A stretch of 64,000 bases of DNA, taken from Antedon mediterranea (taxonomy: Eukaryota; Echinodermata; Crinoidea; Comatulida; Antedonidae). The DNA lies in assembly GCF_964355755.1 (NCBI RefSeq), contig NC_092673.1, positions 10,299,001 through 10,363,000 on the forward strand, given 5' to 3'. A model generated the notes under the pieces. That model was not told the origin of the DNA, did no database searches, and saw nothing but the letters and a program-made list of their open reading frames with translations. The first letter of the stretch is position 1, and the number at the start of each line of letters is the position of its first letter. Shown here one piece after another: positions 12,010 to 23,671 of this stretch. The position numbers and the translations under genes are program-made.

Positions 12010-13398
12010 ATGGAGACAGTAACACAACCTAATACACGGGTTAAGCCGGTATTTGTCAAAGACGACGACATTCGGAACAAAAACGAAGATTATATAAAAG
12101 AAGAAGACATATATTTTGCTTTGACAGACGTAATCAATTGTGACAACCTAATTGGTACTCAAAAAGTGAAAAACTTATGGAGGATCTATATAAATGATCA
12201 CGGAGAAAGAGTCAAAGTAATAACTTCTGGACTCAGCATAAAAGGAAAGCAAGTGACTGTATATGACTTAAACCCATACATCAACGCAGATGAGAACTTG
12301 ATAAGAGTTTTAGTGAAAGACATACCTCTGTCAGTCAGAAATGAGGAGATAACTAACGCCTTAAAAAAATTAGGATGTAAGATTATTGGAGAGATACAAC
12401 TTATTAAATTCAGAATACAGGGAAAACTATCCCGTTTTCTGAACGGTGATCGTGCCATCTTTGTAGAGCGCTTCAAAGGAAGCTTGCCAAGATTCATTAA
12501 AGTGAATAACTTCAGTGCTAGGCTCTTTCACAAAGACCAGAAATTCGAAATTACATGTTTCGAATGCGGTCTAACTGGACATAAAATTAATGAATGCCCG
12601 AAAAAGATGGACAGTATAATATGTCACAAATGCAATATGTCAGGCCACTTTGCCAAAAACTGTAAAGGTGATAAATATGTAGGCCTACCACACAAATTAG
12701 TTATAAACTCGACAAATACATTACCAAAGCGTGCAACAAATATCACTAAGTGGATTGACAATGAGGAAGAATACCCGCACGAAGTAAAAGAAATAGAGGT
12801 AGGAATGGGAGAGGAAGTGCAAGTGGAAGTGGATATAGAAGAGGAAACATTAATGAATGTAGAAGAGGAAGAGAAAGTAGACATAGAAGAGGAAGATGAA
12901 GAAGAGGAAGAAAAGATATTAGACATCATTGAAGATGAGAATAAACAAGATGAAGCAACAAGCAACGTCATAGTAGTTCTAGAAGAACTGCTTAACAAAC
13001 CAGTTATGCCAACAAATAAGCCCGAATCTATAGAATTAGATGAAAAGGTACAGCAAATAATGAAGGAAGCCATAGACAGAGTGAAAACAATAAATCAGAA
13101 AGATAATGAAAAAATGCAACCACAAGACCAAAAGAATGAAAAGAAGAAGCAAAGAAAACGAGATAAAAAAAAAGCAAGCAATGTTGAGCAGACAAATAAA
13201 GCTGGTGAGAGAGCAAGTAGTATAAACATGGGTATGAGACCAATTACAGATTTCGCAACTACTAGCACAACGGATGCCTCTAATACCAAAGCAATAGTTG
13301 CTAGAGACCAGTTTGCATCTAGCAAAAGGAAAAAGCTTACTGAAAGTGGAGAGAAAAATGTTGAAAAGAAAGATAGAAAATCTAATTCAGTAAGTTAA
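12010..13398 (+). CDS. LINE ORF1, gag-like protein with two CCHC zinc knuckles
   Basis: A 462-residue RNA-binding structural protein of the retrotransposon, expected to coat the LINE RNA in the cytoplasm. Two CX2CX4HX4C knuckles are visible: CFECGLTGHKINEC (residues about 183-196) and CHKCNMSGHFAKNC (about 205-218). A compact region precedes them (about residues 60-175) and may be an RRM-like fold. A strongly acidic segment (about 255-320, runs of Glu/Asp) and a Lys-rich tail follow. The start is the first ATG of the frame; the open frame extends upstream to 11950 but without an ATG. The frame is uninterrupted. ORF2 begins 89 bp downstream. The two-knuckle, acidic-tail layout fits ORF1 of Tx1/L1-group elements. 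Confidence 0.85.
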   Translation: METVTQPNTRVKPVFVKDDDIRNKNEDYIKEEDIYFALTDVINCDNLIGTQKVKNLWRIYINDHGERVKVITSGLSIKGKQVTVYDLNPYINADENLIRVLVKDIPLSVRNEEITNALKKLGCKIIGEIQLIKFRIQGKLSRFLNGDRAIFVERFKGSLPRFIKVNNFSARLFHKDQKFEITCFECGLTGHKINECPKKMDSIICHKCNMSGHFAKNCKGDKYVGLPHKLVINSTNTLPKRATNITKWIDNEEEYPHEVKEIEVGMGEEVQVEVDIEEETLMNVEEEEKVDIEEEDEEEEEKILDIIEDENKQDEATSNVIVVLEELLNKPVMPTNKPESIELDEKVQQIMKEAIDRVKTINQKDNEKMQPQDQKNEKKKQRKRDKKKASNVEQTNKAGERASSINMGMRPITDFATTSTTDASNTKAIVARDQFASSKRKKLTESGEKNVEKKDRKSNSVS

Positions 13399-13487
13399 AT
13401 TACGTTGTTCTTGCTTCAACTGTAAATTTGATATAATTATTGAATTAGAAAAAACAAAAACAAAAAAAAAAACGAACAAAAATAATT

Positions 13488-16400
13488 ATGAAAAACAACA
13501 AAAAAAATGACTCCCTACATCTAATATCGCTAAATGTTAGAGGGATTAGAGAAAATTATAAGAAGAAGAAAATATTTAAATGGCTGGAAGATCAAAAATT
13601 TAATGTTGCATTCCTCCAAGAAACACACTTTGATCAGAAATCTATAAGATGTAACAATTTGTTGTGGAATGGGGCCATGTTTCATAGTTTTGGTACAACT
13701 AATAGTAGAGGTGTATCAATATTTTTTAAGCCAGGATTTGATCAAAGTGATATTGAATGTAAATATACAGACGAAGAAGGTAGAATGCTTATTCTTAAAG
13801 TAAGATATAATGAGAAGGTGTTTAATTTTATTAATGTATATGCACCTAATAATTACAAAGAAAGGGCAAACTTCTTCAAAAAATTAGAAAAAAAGATTGA
13901 ATTGATGTGTTTTAAAAAAGAAGAATATACAATAATTGGAGGTGATATGAATTGCATTTTAGAAAGAAAATTAGATCAAAAAAATAGTGTAAATCAATAC
14001 GACAAGTCACCATCTGTGTTAAAGAATTGCATGACAAAAAATAAATTAATAGATATATGGAGACAATATCACAAAACAAAAACCCAATTTACTTGGAGAC
14101 GAAAAAGCACGTACAGGAGGTTGGATCTGTGGTGCATCTCAAGTGCCCTTTATAAAAATGGTGATGTGATGTCTACCGACATTAGACCATCAATATGTTC
14201 TGATCATCAGGCTATCTCATTAAAAATATTAAATAATCAACAAAAAGCTGGTCCAGGAATATGGAAAATTAACTGTAGTATTCTTAAGGATGAAGAATAC
14301 AACATAAAAATAAAAAGAATTATTGAAAATGTAAAAAAAAATGAAAATAATCTTACTCCAGACTTGCTGTGGGAACTACTTAAAATAAAAATAAAAGAAT
14401 TTTCAGCTAAATTCTGTGCAAGAAAAAAAAAAGAGATGAATGTTAATAAGCTAAACCTAACTAAGGATTGAAGTCAATGTATTAACGAACAAGCTTAATA
14501 TCGCATACGATCAAAATATAGAAGAAAAATTAAAAAATAAAACTAATGACTTAGATAAGATTTATCATTGTGAAGCAAAAGGCGCCATAGTCAGATCAAG
14601 GGTTAAATGGTTTGAAAAGGGAGAAAAAAATAACATTTTTTTTTTAGGATTGGAGAAAAACAATGCAAAAAGAAAACATATTACCATGCTCTTAAAAAGG
14701 AATGGAAAACATACTACAGATGTTCACGAGATACTAGAGGAACAAATTAGATTCTATGAACATCTGTATTCAAATAAAATTCTAACAGAAAATGAAATAA
14801 ATAAATATTTACGAAATACTACAGTTAAAAAACTATCAGAAAAAGATAAAATAGAATGTGAGGGAATATTAACAGAAGGAGAACTAACAAAAGCAATATC
14901 TAACATGAAGTTGAATAAAAGTCCGGGTTCCGATGGACTAAGTGTCGAATTCTATCGTCATTTTTGGGAATATCTAAAAGATATTTTGTGTAATTCTTTA
15001 AATTACAGTTACAACAATAAGAGTTTAAGTAACTCACGGAGGTTAGGTGTAATAAATCTTTTATTTAAGAGTGGAAAGAGAGAGTGTCTCGAAAACTGGA
15101 GACCAATTACATTGCTAAATGTAGATTACAAAATAATGGCACATGCTCTTTCAAACAGACTAAAAAAAGTATTAGGGTCTATTATCAGTAATGATCAAAA
15201 AGGATATATTAATGAGAGATTTGGAGGAGAAAATATTAGACTAGTTGAAGATGTGTTGTCTTATACGAAAGAAAAGCAAATACCAGGAGCCATGATTTTT
15301 CTTGACTTTGCTAAGGCATTCGACTCAATAGATAGAAAGCTAATGTTAAATGTTCTAAGAAAGTTTGGTTTTGGTTTATCTTTTGTACATTGGATAAATG
15401 TAATATACACAGGCACTAGATGTATGGTTAAAAATAACGGATGGGTTTCAAACAGTTTTAATATGGAATGTGGAGTACGTCAAGGTTGCCCGTTGTCTGC
15501 ACTATTATTTACAGTTGTAGTCGAGGTAATGGCAATAAATATAAGGAATAATCCATTGTGTAAGGGAATTGAATTACCTGAGAATAAAAATATTGATAAT
15601 ATGGTGAAAATAGCTCAGCTCGCTGATGACACTGTGATTTTTACATCAGGTGAAAATAGTTTAAAATATTTTTTCACTGAAATCAATGCATTTTGTAATA
15701 TTTCAGGGTTGAAGCTAAATAAAGGAAAATGTAAAGGAATCTGGATTGGATCAATTCAGAATAACCTAGCAACCCCTTGTGGTATCACTTGGACGAAAGA
15801 GCCAGTGAAATTCCTCGGAATTTATGTAGGCTATAAAAAAGGTGTTTGTGAAAAAAAAAACTGGGATGATAAAATTATGGAGTTAGAACATACTTTAAGG
15901 CTATGGGAAAAACGACACCTTACCTTCTTTGGAAAAATGATAATAATTAAAAGTCTAGCAATTTCAAAATTAATATACAATGCTAGTATTATCAATGTAC
16001 CAAAACATGTATTTCCAATGGTAGAGAAGTTACTGTATAGATTCCTATGGGGAAATAAAAAAGAAAAGATTAAGAGGAAAACACTTATAAATAAAATAGA
16101 AGAAGGAGGGGTTAATATGATTGATTTTTATGTAGTTGTGAACTCGTTAAAGCTAAACTGGGTTAAGAGACTACTTAGCCCAGACCCAGGCAAGTGGAAA
16201 TGTATTCCAAAATATTACATGTACCCTATAGAATGTACATTAGAGATAAGTAGGCTTAATTTTGAAGAGCATAAACAATTACAAATTATGCCTGAATTTT
16301 ATTTAAATATGATTAATGCAATTGTGAAAATAAATAATATTGAAATGTTAGATCCTCAAAATGTACAGGAAATTAAATCTCAAACCTTGTGGGAAAATAA

Positions 16401-17286
16401 ACATATACTGTCAGACGGAAAGTCTTTATACTTCAAAGATTGGTTAAAGTCGGGCTATAAAACAATTGGTGACATTTTGGTCAATAACACAATTGTAAGT
16501 CTTAGAGATTTAATTCCCACGTTATTAGTAAAGCATAATGGGATAATAGAATACTTCAAGCTCATGAATGCTATTCCTATTGAATGGAAGGAAGTATTGG
16601 CACGACATAGATTAGAGAAAGAACGAGTTAATGTTGATATTAAAAATGAATTATTCAAATCAAATGTTAAAACAGGTTTTTATGATAAGTTTATATTTGA
16701 ACTAAAGACAGTGCCAATCTCCCAAGTAAAATGGGAAGCAGAGTTTTTAAATAAGACTATGGTATGGAACAAAATATGGAATAACAAAGTCAAAGATATG
16801 AAACATATGGTAAAAGTTGCGCAATTCAATTTTAAACTTTTACATCGCATACTTGTTTGTAATAAAAGATTACATATTTGGAAATTGTCTAAAACTAATA
16901 TTTGCGATAGATGTAAGAATGTGATAGAAAACGAAGAACATATGTTACTTAAGTGTAAAGTGATTAAGCCAGTTTGGAGGAAATTCAATAATCTTATTGT
17001 TGAATGTTTTCCCAATGAAACGCCAATACATTGGTTTGATATAGTTACTGGTTCCAAAGATAAACTTGTAAATGAGCTAACATCTATCTTTACGTTTTGT
17101 ATATACAAATCCCGCATAAGGCTTAGTTTATTAGATAACATGATGGGTAACGAATCAAAAAGTATCTTGAATATGTTTAAGTTTGAATTAAAAAATCTTA
17201 TAGAAAATGAATACGCATGTAATCAGTATAAAGCAGTTATAAAATGGAATGATGTTAAAATTAAATTATTAGAATTCATAAAATAA
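13488..17286 (+). pseudogene. LINE ORF2, AP endonuclease plus reverse transcriptase, one frameshift
   Basis: The N-terminal APE-type endonuclease (13488-14471) shows SLNVRGIRE, FLQETHF, INVYAPN, GGDMNC, RRLDLW and SDHQAI. The reverse transcriptase follows in another frame (open from about 14461 to 17286) with KSPGSDGLSVEFY, NWRPITLLN, the catalytic FLDFAKAFDSID, GVRQGCPLSALLF and LADDT, which replaces the common YADD. A C-terminal zinc knuckle CDRC...HMLLKC ends the protein. The intact frame would encode about 1265 residues. The only lesion found is a 1-nt frameshift near 14455-14470, after an A-rich tract, so the element is recent and nearly intact. Motif wording (GSDGLSVEFY, KIMAHALSNRLKKVL, DQKGYI) points to the Tx1/L1 group; the exact clade is not established. 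Confidence 0.85.
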
Positions 17287-18363
17287 GAAAAATATAAAAC
17301 TAGTACAAGCTGTAGTGTAAAACTAACACCTAGACTTATACTAAAACTAATACATGATAGAAATAAATGTATTAGGGTAAAACATAGACTGAAACACACG
17401 GTCAAGCATATAAGTAAACAAACTGGTAAATGTAAAGGGCCAACATAGTAAGAAAAGAACTTTAAAGGAATAGAAATAGTGGAATGAAACAAATGTTATA
17501 CAAGGCCAAAACATAAAAAGTAGCATATAATGTGTTTATAATAACTATATTAAACTGATTCGTAAATGTAAATAGGTATATTAATGTGTGTATGTGTGTA
17601 TATAATTATTTGTAACGGATGTAATATAAGGTCAAAAGAAATAAAGAAACAAATTGTGAGTACTGATTTAAGATATAATAAAAGAAACAGCTACTTTTTA
17701 ATACATTTCTTAATATAAAGTAAATTTAAATGATAAATAGTTGTACTTTTACTATAACTTGCAATAAACATAAAATGTACGTTTTTAAAGCATACTTTTA
17801 CTCCATCGATTTTATGTACATGTATAGATATAGTGCCTTTTTAGCTGTTATATTGCATTTTATTGTTCTTTATTTTATAAAAATGTATGTATGTTATGTA
17901 ATATATATTTGTAAAAGGAATGAATAAATGTGGGTGACCCCCACGAAAGAGAAAAAAAAAAAAAAAACAATGTTATTATATTTTACAGGCAAAATAAACT
18001 TAAAATATACAACGGCAATGAGATATGGCTGAAGTTTGGCGGAGATCATGGTGGTGAGAGTTTTAAGGCAGAAATCCAAATTGTAAGTGTTGCTGATCCG
18101 AATGCAGTCAGAAATATGGTTGTAGTATTGATGTTCCATGCAAAGGACAGCGTCTATAACTTGTCGCAAACATTACCAAGAGTGACGGAGCAAGTTATGG
18201 GACTGAATGGTCTACAGTGGAGGTAGTTATGTTGTTTCATTTATCATGGATAAAATGCTATGTATATCAACAGAGTAACAAATACACTTATCTTTATCTA
18301 TAAATGTGGATTTTTTTTTCTTTCACAGAGAGTATAATCTGCGAATGTTTTGTTTTGGTGACT

Positions 18364-18850
18364 GTTGTTGCTGTTGCTAACGTTTTCCGTCTTCCGACAT
18401 TACGCTTTCCACAATTTGTTTCCATTTTTTTCTGTTTATGGCAGGATGGTTTGTTATTGTGTTAGTGTCTACTAGTCCTTGTAAGTCTTTCTTTATTTGA
18501 TTCATCCAGTTATTTCTTGGTCTTCCTACGGATCGTTTTACTTTCCTGTTAGTTTCCTTCATTATTTGTTTGATTGGGGTATCATCCGGTAATCTAATTA
18601 TGTGTCCATACCATTTTAATCTCCTTCGTTTAATTCTTTTACTCCATTCTTCTTGTTTTGTTATCTCGTATATTTTCGTGTTACACACTCTATCTGTTAA
18701 TTTAATATCTATCATCTTTCGCAACATTTTCCTGTGATATATATCTATACTCTCTTGTAATTTTTTGTTTAGTACCCAGAGTTCACTGTTATATAAGAAA
18801 ATACTTGCTATGTATGCGTCAAACAAACGGGATTTCACGTCTATAGACAG
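18364..18850 (-). mobile_element. 5'-truncated RTE-type LINE fragment inserted in an exon
   Basis: An 11-bp target duplication (TTTTGGTGACT) flanks the insert at 18353-18363 and 18851-18861, and block 2 has the empty site. On the - strand an open frame (18838-18377, 153 codons) encodes the C-terminal end of a non-LTR reverse transcriptase: LYNSELWVLNKKL, RRRLKWYGHIIRLPDD and GRPRNNW. This is typical of RTE-like elements (YGSETW...RRLRWLGHVLRM...GRPR pattern). The 3' end is the short CAACAGCAACAACAG-type repeat characteristic of that group. It splits the GDYDFL exon of the transposase-like gene and inactivates this copy. Confidence 0.88.
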
Positions 18851-20840
18851 TTTTGGTGACTATGATTTTCTAACCAAAATCTACGAAATCAATGGACCAA
18901 ACTGTAAGTAGTAAAAAAACATAATATAAAAAAACAATACATGTTTTTCTAACAAACAAAAAATAGAATGTGAAATAATATTAACAGTAAATTATATTTG
19001 TTTTAGGCCGGTATTGTTGCCTATTTTGTAAAAAATCCAAAGAGGAACAGCAAACAAAGTCTATTAATGAAGAGTGTAGGACACTGAGGTCATTGGCTGA
19101 AAACTTAAAGGCATTTGAGGAACATGGAGGGAAACAGGAAATGTCCAAGAATGTATCACTTAGTGTAATATGGGAGCCTATGATTGATATTGAAATTGAG
19201 CAAGTAAGTAATTTTTATCTTGTACTCTAAATACCAAGTAAATAATCTTAAATGTCGTAAGTATTTTTTTATAATTATCTTTACAGGTGTCCGTCCCTAC
19301 CCTCCATATCTCTTTAGGGATATTCAAAAAACTGTATGAGATGCTGGAAAGCGAATGGATGTTGCTATATTGATGGAAAGAAAAAATCATACAGAAGAAG
19401 ATGATTATGATGATGATCAAGCAAAATCAAAGTTTGATAAGTTAGTGAAGGCAGTGGCTATGAAGCAAGAAGGTATAATTTATTTATTCTCTCCTTTCGT
19501 TTTTATTTGTTGTCTTTCCTTGCTTTTTATATTTGTTTTGTCTTCTTTGTATTGTATATGGCAGAAAATTCAATAAATAAATAAAAATAAATTAAATTGT
19601 TTTTAATTCCAGAATTGGCAAGAGAAAAAGATCAACTTTTACTACAAATTGAGAAAATAGAAGACGATATCCCTTTATTGTATTTAAAAAATCAAAGTGG
19701 GGATGCTAAGGCAAAAATGTCTAAACAATTGCATGAACTAGTAAAGCTTCAAGATGAGTTGACAGAAACAGTACGTCAATATTTCATTCATAATTATATT
19801 GTTTGTTTTTACTTGTTACTTACCCTAAAAATCGATGCCTTAGAACCTCACATGGTTATTCTGTACCTATGAAAGCAAACATAATTACCTGCATAAGTAT
19901 TTTTCTATAGGAAAGGCAAATGGACGTACAACTGAAGTTTGGGACTGGTCCAATAGTAGCATCTATGGACCAGACACTCCAGTATCATGGTATTAAACGA
20001 CAGCCATTTCATGGGAAATCTTTTAATGGTAATCATGTGCACAAGGCACTAAAGGTATGCACATTAACTGTATGTAGAATTATGTATTTTAATTCTAATA
20101 CATAATAGTAGTAGGCCTCTTTATATACATGATCCTTATTTACATTACTACTACTATTACAATACTGTATTATAATTTTTTTTAAATAAAAGTCTGACGT
20201 CATAGATGATCTATGCAAGAACATTTCTAGAGTGGTCAGTATAGAGGCAGATCTCTTTTCAATTAGTAAGGGACAACTGATAATGGCGAAGGCAGCAGAG
20301 ATTGAAGTAAAATACACAAACTTACTCTCTAAATATTCAGCAGTACACAACAGTATCAACCATTGCCGGGTGTTAACAACCGATGACATTCAATCAATTG
20401 GTATGATTTTTCTTTATTTCAAACCACTATAGATGTATCAACTAGATTTGTTTACAAGTTGTAAAATTTTGGAACAAGAACAAAAGTAATCAATTATATT
20501 TAAAATAATTTGCGTTTATATTTATACAGATGAAAAAATAATGGCTTTTATGGACCACTTTCGCCAATACAATGAGAGAATATCACCTAAGCTCCATTTA
20601 CTTGAGGATCATGTGCTGCCATCAATTAAGAAGTGGGGAGTTGGGTTAGGACTGCTAGGAGAGCAGGGAGGAGAGTCCATACATGCCTCAATAAACAGAA
20701 GGAAACGGTCATTTTGGGGTATGCGTAATGAAAATTCAAGAACGACGTCTATTATGAAAGCGCATACCATGTCCACAGTCCCTGAAATATTCAAGGAGGT
20801 CGAACACCCAAAAAGCCGAAAGCAGCTGAAATTTAAATAA

Positions 20841-21431
20841 AATAGAAGGCAAAAATTAGTGAAAATCTCAGATAAAAACAGTAACCTTATTATATTGTCT
20901 ATACTATATTAATAATATACCTACTACATAATTGTCTAACTAGGCTAGGCCTGGAGGTCTATTATCTTAGTTAGTAGGCTATAATAATTGTAATAATATG
21001 GTTTATGACTAAAAGGCCTATCTATAACATGTTTTTATTATTATTGCATAAAAATTACAATAATAACATTATGTTAATATTTATACAAAGTCTCTTTATT
21101 GATCTTGAACTCCGTATTTACATTGCTGCTGGATTTGCCCTATGTTTAGGCCTAGACATGTGATATAGAGTGCTAGGCCGAAATACTAACCACGTGGATT
21201 ATATACCAATTTTGAGCTTCATTAAAAAAAAAATGGGACATAACACCAGCGTGATTTTTTTTCTAACAAATATAAATAGTATATAGTTATTATATTTGTT
21301 TGCATTTACTTCTTAAAAAATTAGGTTTTGATTTTATATGCGTGCAAAATTACACAAAAAAACCATCCTCAAAAACTGTTAAATATCTAAAAACTTACTC
21401 TCGAAATCGTTGGTTTACTAGACTGTCTTAA
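20841..21431. other. AT-rich spacer, no gene seen
   Basis: AT-rich sequence with several TAGGCCTA-type words between the transposase-like gene and the virus-like cluster. Nothing codes convincingly, and the same stretch in block 2 is near-identical. Base composition rises sharply in GC at its right edge. Confidence 0.6.
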
Positions 21432-21605
21432 AATGGCCGTTTCGTTTAAAAGAGATCGTCACATGGTTCTACCATACCTTATCTTCAACTAAATATGAAT
21501 TATTCATGAGAAAAACAATTTGAAGGCTTCTCATTCGTTGATTAAAGATTACGGAAATAATGTTTTGAAAAAAACATCACTTCCGGTTACTATGCACGCT
21601 TCGCT
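21432..21605 (+). promoter_or_regulatory. Left arm of a diverged inverted repeat, or promoter of the + strand cluster
   Basis: The order of elements is AAAATGG, TTTAAAA, an E-box-like TCACATGGTTC, CCTTATC, the 13-mer ATGAATTATTCAT (21495-21507), 72 bp of spacing, then CTTCCGGTTACTATGCACGC. The reverse strand at 27481-27655 carries the same order (TCACGTGGTTC, CCTTGTC, the identical 13-mer, again exactly 72 bp, CTTCCGGGTAATTGTCCACGC). The two arms point toward each other and immediately precede the two converging gene sets. They are either terminal inverted repeats of an element or duplicated promoters. Confidence 0.5.
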
Positions 21606-21667
21606 GAGCAGATATTGAAGGTAGCAACCTATAGAGGGCGCATAACTTTTTTTTCCTGGTGAATTGA

Positions 21668-23116
21668 ATGTGTTGTCGGCAGCTGGTGGAACTGAGAGGC
21701 GGCATGACGGAACAGGAGGCGACGTTCTGGTACACGTACATCAACTCGGATCCGAGGATCTGCAAAGCTCTCTCCTCGAAGCCGTCCGATCCCGTTTCCT
21801 TGTTGGATCGGTTCCGGACGTGCTCGGCGAACGGTTCACGAACCGGCTGAGGAACAACCTGAACCCGATTCCGGAGAAGAGAAAGTTTTACGTCGATGAC
21901 GTCGTCTACAAAGTCGATCAGAGGACCAGAGTCGAGTCGTTTGACAGTTTGGCGGTGGTGTTTTCCACTAAAAACCTTGTTCACTTACTCTACAGAGAAG
22001 AGGGCATCGTGGTGGGAGACTTGAAGGTTCGACGGTTACAGAACGAAAAAGGACAAGCGGCGAAAACCGCCTTCGTCGATCACGTGGAGCTCATGGTCGA
22101 CGCTCCCGATCTGCCGATGTCGTTCCTCACATCGGCGCTCGATCTGCTGTCGTTATTCGCAGAAACGGTCGTGTTTGCCACGTACAACGACCGGGAACGT
22201 CAGTCTCTGACCTCCATGTTTTTGGAACATCAACGCACCTCCAACGGAGACGTGCTGGTGAAGGTAGACAACAGCATCCGTAGGATCCAGGTTCTGAAAA
22301 AAGGTGTGAAAAACCACCCCGATTGCAACAGACGGCGAGGAAAAATACGATCCGTGCCATCTTTCAGGAAGTGTTAAAACCGGAGGTGCACCCGATTTCG
22401 CCCATACACTCGCCCCGGAAAGTAAAGGGCCCAGAACAATCATGACGTACACAACCGTTCAATCCAGTTGCAACAGAGCGTCGATGAACTTCTTCCTGGT
22501 GAACGTGGTGTCTTCGCAAAACATCGCGTATCGATATCCGTACGACACGCGCGAGACGGCGCAATCCATCCACATGAGGGGCACGAAATTGCAAGACGAC
22601 ATGATAGAATTTCAATCGCCTCTGAAAAGAGGATCGACCGCGCTGTATTTCGTTTCCACAGGATCGACGAACATCACGACGAGGGGTAACTTCAACGTGA
22701 GAACGAAAACTTCGCTCAACTACCAACTGCAACAGGCGATAACTTGGAGAAAATACAAGAGCGTACCTATGCACATTTCGACAAACAACCTGAACCATGC
22801 AGGTAGGATGTACGGCGTGCTGGACGATCCGTCTGACGTAGTCGAACGACTTAAGCTTTTGGAATCTTTGACGGTCGACCGCAACGATCTGTTTCCGTCG
22901 GTCAAGTTCACCATCCCGTACCATGTGGACGGACGAGCGAGAAAGTTCCAGTTGTTTTCTCCTTCGCTTTGCTGCAACACTCAGTTTCAGACGGTCGCTT
23001 CTCTCAAGCAAACCGGTCGCACGTTCCTCGACATGATATTAAGGCACGTCGACAAATTCGATTCAGAACTGTCCCGAAAGTGCATTGCAGAGGAGCTGGA
23101 GGTGGCGAACCGTTAA
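21668..23116 (+). pseudogene. Virus-like protein A (~500 codons), function unknown, copy 1
   Basis: GC-rich coding sequence unlike the AT-rich host exons. Three segments in two frames appear to belong to one protein: an N-terminal part from the ATG at 21668 (alternative 21704, MTEQEATFWYTYINSD) to about 21820; a middle part (21810 to about 22300, containing KFYVDDVVYKV and HVELMVDAPDL); and a C-terminal part (about 22320-23116, containing GGAPDFAHTLAPESKGP, YRYPYDTRETAQ and KFTIPYHVDGRARKF). Block 2 shares both frame changes. Copy 1 has a private 1-nt deletion near 23100 that ends the frame early; copy 2 reads on through a Cys/Lys/Arg-rich tail (CCKRSGCKRKRY). I recognise no family. Size and position, next to small basic proteins and a DNA polymerase, would fit a virion protein, but that is inference. 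Confidence 0.5.
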
Positions 23117-23233
23117 ACGATCGAACACTGCTGGAAATAAGTCCGTCGAACCGTCCGATCTGCTGCAAAAGGTCCGGTTGCAAACGCAAACGGTACGTCA
23201 CAAAGTGAAAAACTTTTTGTTTTTTTTGTTTTT

Positions 23234-23452
23234 TCTGATTCTCCCGATGAGTTCTTACCTGTAAAAAACATTAAGATCAAGTATTTGGACTTTAGAAACT
23301 CTTCTTTGTACATGAGAAGACGACTGATCAAGGCATTTCAGAACTTTCAGAACGTTGGAAATGTTGCTGAACCTGTCGAGGTCGTGGACGAAGAAGAGTC
23401 CGAAGAGAAAAAAAAAAGAAGAAAGATTGTTTTACAAGTAATAACGGACTAA
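23234..23452 (+). pseudogene. Small reading frame with acidic-basic tail, copy 1
   Basis: A ~72-codon open stretch read as SDSPDEFLPVKNIKIK, then SLYMRRR, then VDEEESEEKKKRRK, ending at TAA. It lies 25 bp beyond the position corresponding to the C-terminal stop of protein A in copy 2. It lacks an ATG at its start (an internal ATG precedes RRR). In copy 2 its frame is open back into protein A's alternative frame. A T-rich tract precedes it, so it could be an exon or the decayed end of a neighbouring protein. It is conserved between the copies except for a 3-nt difference in the A-rich run. Confidence 0.35.
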
Positions 23453-23458
23453 GGAATC

Positions 23459-23560
23459 ATGCCAAAAATGCTGGCGATTCTTTCCCGACGGAGAAAAACG
23501 ACTCGAAATAGACAGGGGCAAAAAAAAAACCATTTTAGAAAACCAACTATAACTGATTAA
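23459..23560 (+). CDS. Small strongly basic peptide (33 aa), copy 1
   Basis: The ATG lies 7 bp after the preceding stop. The product opens MPKMLAILSRRRKTTRNRQG and is rich in Arg, Lys and Gln, resembling small DNA-condensing or nucleic-acid-binding proteins of DNA viruses in composition only. An A-run differs by one base between the copies, so copy 2 ends after KKKPF (26 aa) whereas this copy reads a different tail. Which tail is original is unknown. Confidence 0.35.
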   Translation: MPKMLAILSRRRKTTRNRQGQKKNHFRKPTITD

Positions 23561-23671
23561 ATAGTAACATTTTACAGTATATTAATACAGAAATAGACTT
23601 GGAAGAAAAGAATAATATTTACAAAATTCAAAGAAAAGGAGAAAAGAAAGGGGAAAAAAAACAACACAAGA

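Larger units (their letters stand above)
11627..17965 (+). mobile_element. L1/Tx1-like LINE, essentially full length
   Basis: A 16-bp target duplication (AACAATGTTATTATAT) lies at 11611-11626 and 17966-17981. The single, uninterrupted copy of this target is present in block 2 near 35529-35544. The element has a ~380-bp 5' region, ORF1 with two zinc knuckles, ORF2 with endonuclease and reverse transcriptase, a ~680-bp AT-rich 3' UTR and a terminal A-run after GACCCCCACGAAAGAG. It is inserted in intron 1 of the transposase-like gene in the same orientation. The insertion is younger than the block duplication. Confidence 0.93.
11347..20840 (+). pseudogene. Transposase-like (putative DDE/RNase-H fold) gene, nine exons, copy 1
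   Basis: Exons bounded by AG/GT and joined in phase can be read at 11347-11544, 17989-18222, 18329-18903, 19007-19203, 19287-19472, 19613-19770, 19911-20054, 20193-20400 and 20530-20840. Product features in order: WLKFGGDHGGESFK, FGDYDFLTKIY, a C-X2-C pair (CLFC), VPTLHISLG, a coiled-coil-like Lys/Glu stretch, then HLLEDHVLP and LGEQGGESIHA near the C terminus. The spaced acidic residues, Cys pair and GEQxxE motif suggest an RNase-H-fold transposase-like family found in many invertebrates; the family name is uncertain. AATAAA overlaps the stop. The copy is dead: a LINE sits in intron 1, an RTE fragment splits exon 3, and exon 5 carries a 1-nt shift also present in copy 2. No exon upstream of the array was found, so the 5' end is missing or truncated. 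Confidence 0.7.

Noticed and set aside
17730-18169. Small frames in the LINE 3' UTR and over exon 2 antisense
   Set aside because: AT-rich, hydrophobic, no conserved motif, and overlapping better-explained sequence.
22364-23011. Long antisense frames in the virus-like cluster (also 24567-25187, 25411-26289, 39429-40076 and 44808-45437)
   Set aside because: They lie opposite better-supported frames and have Arg/Ser-rich or low-complexity products. GC-rich codon bias on one strand commonly opens the opposite frame.
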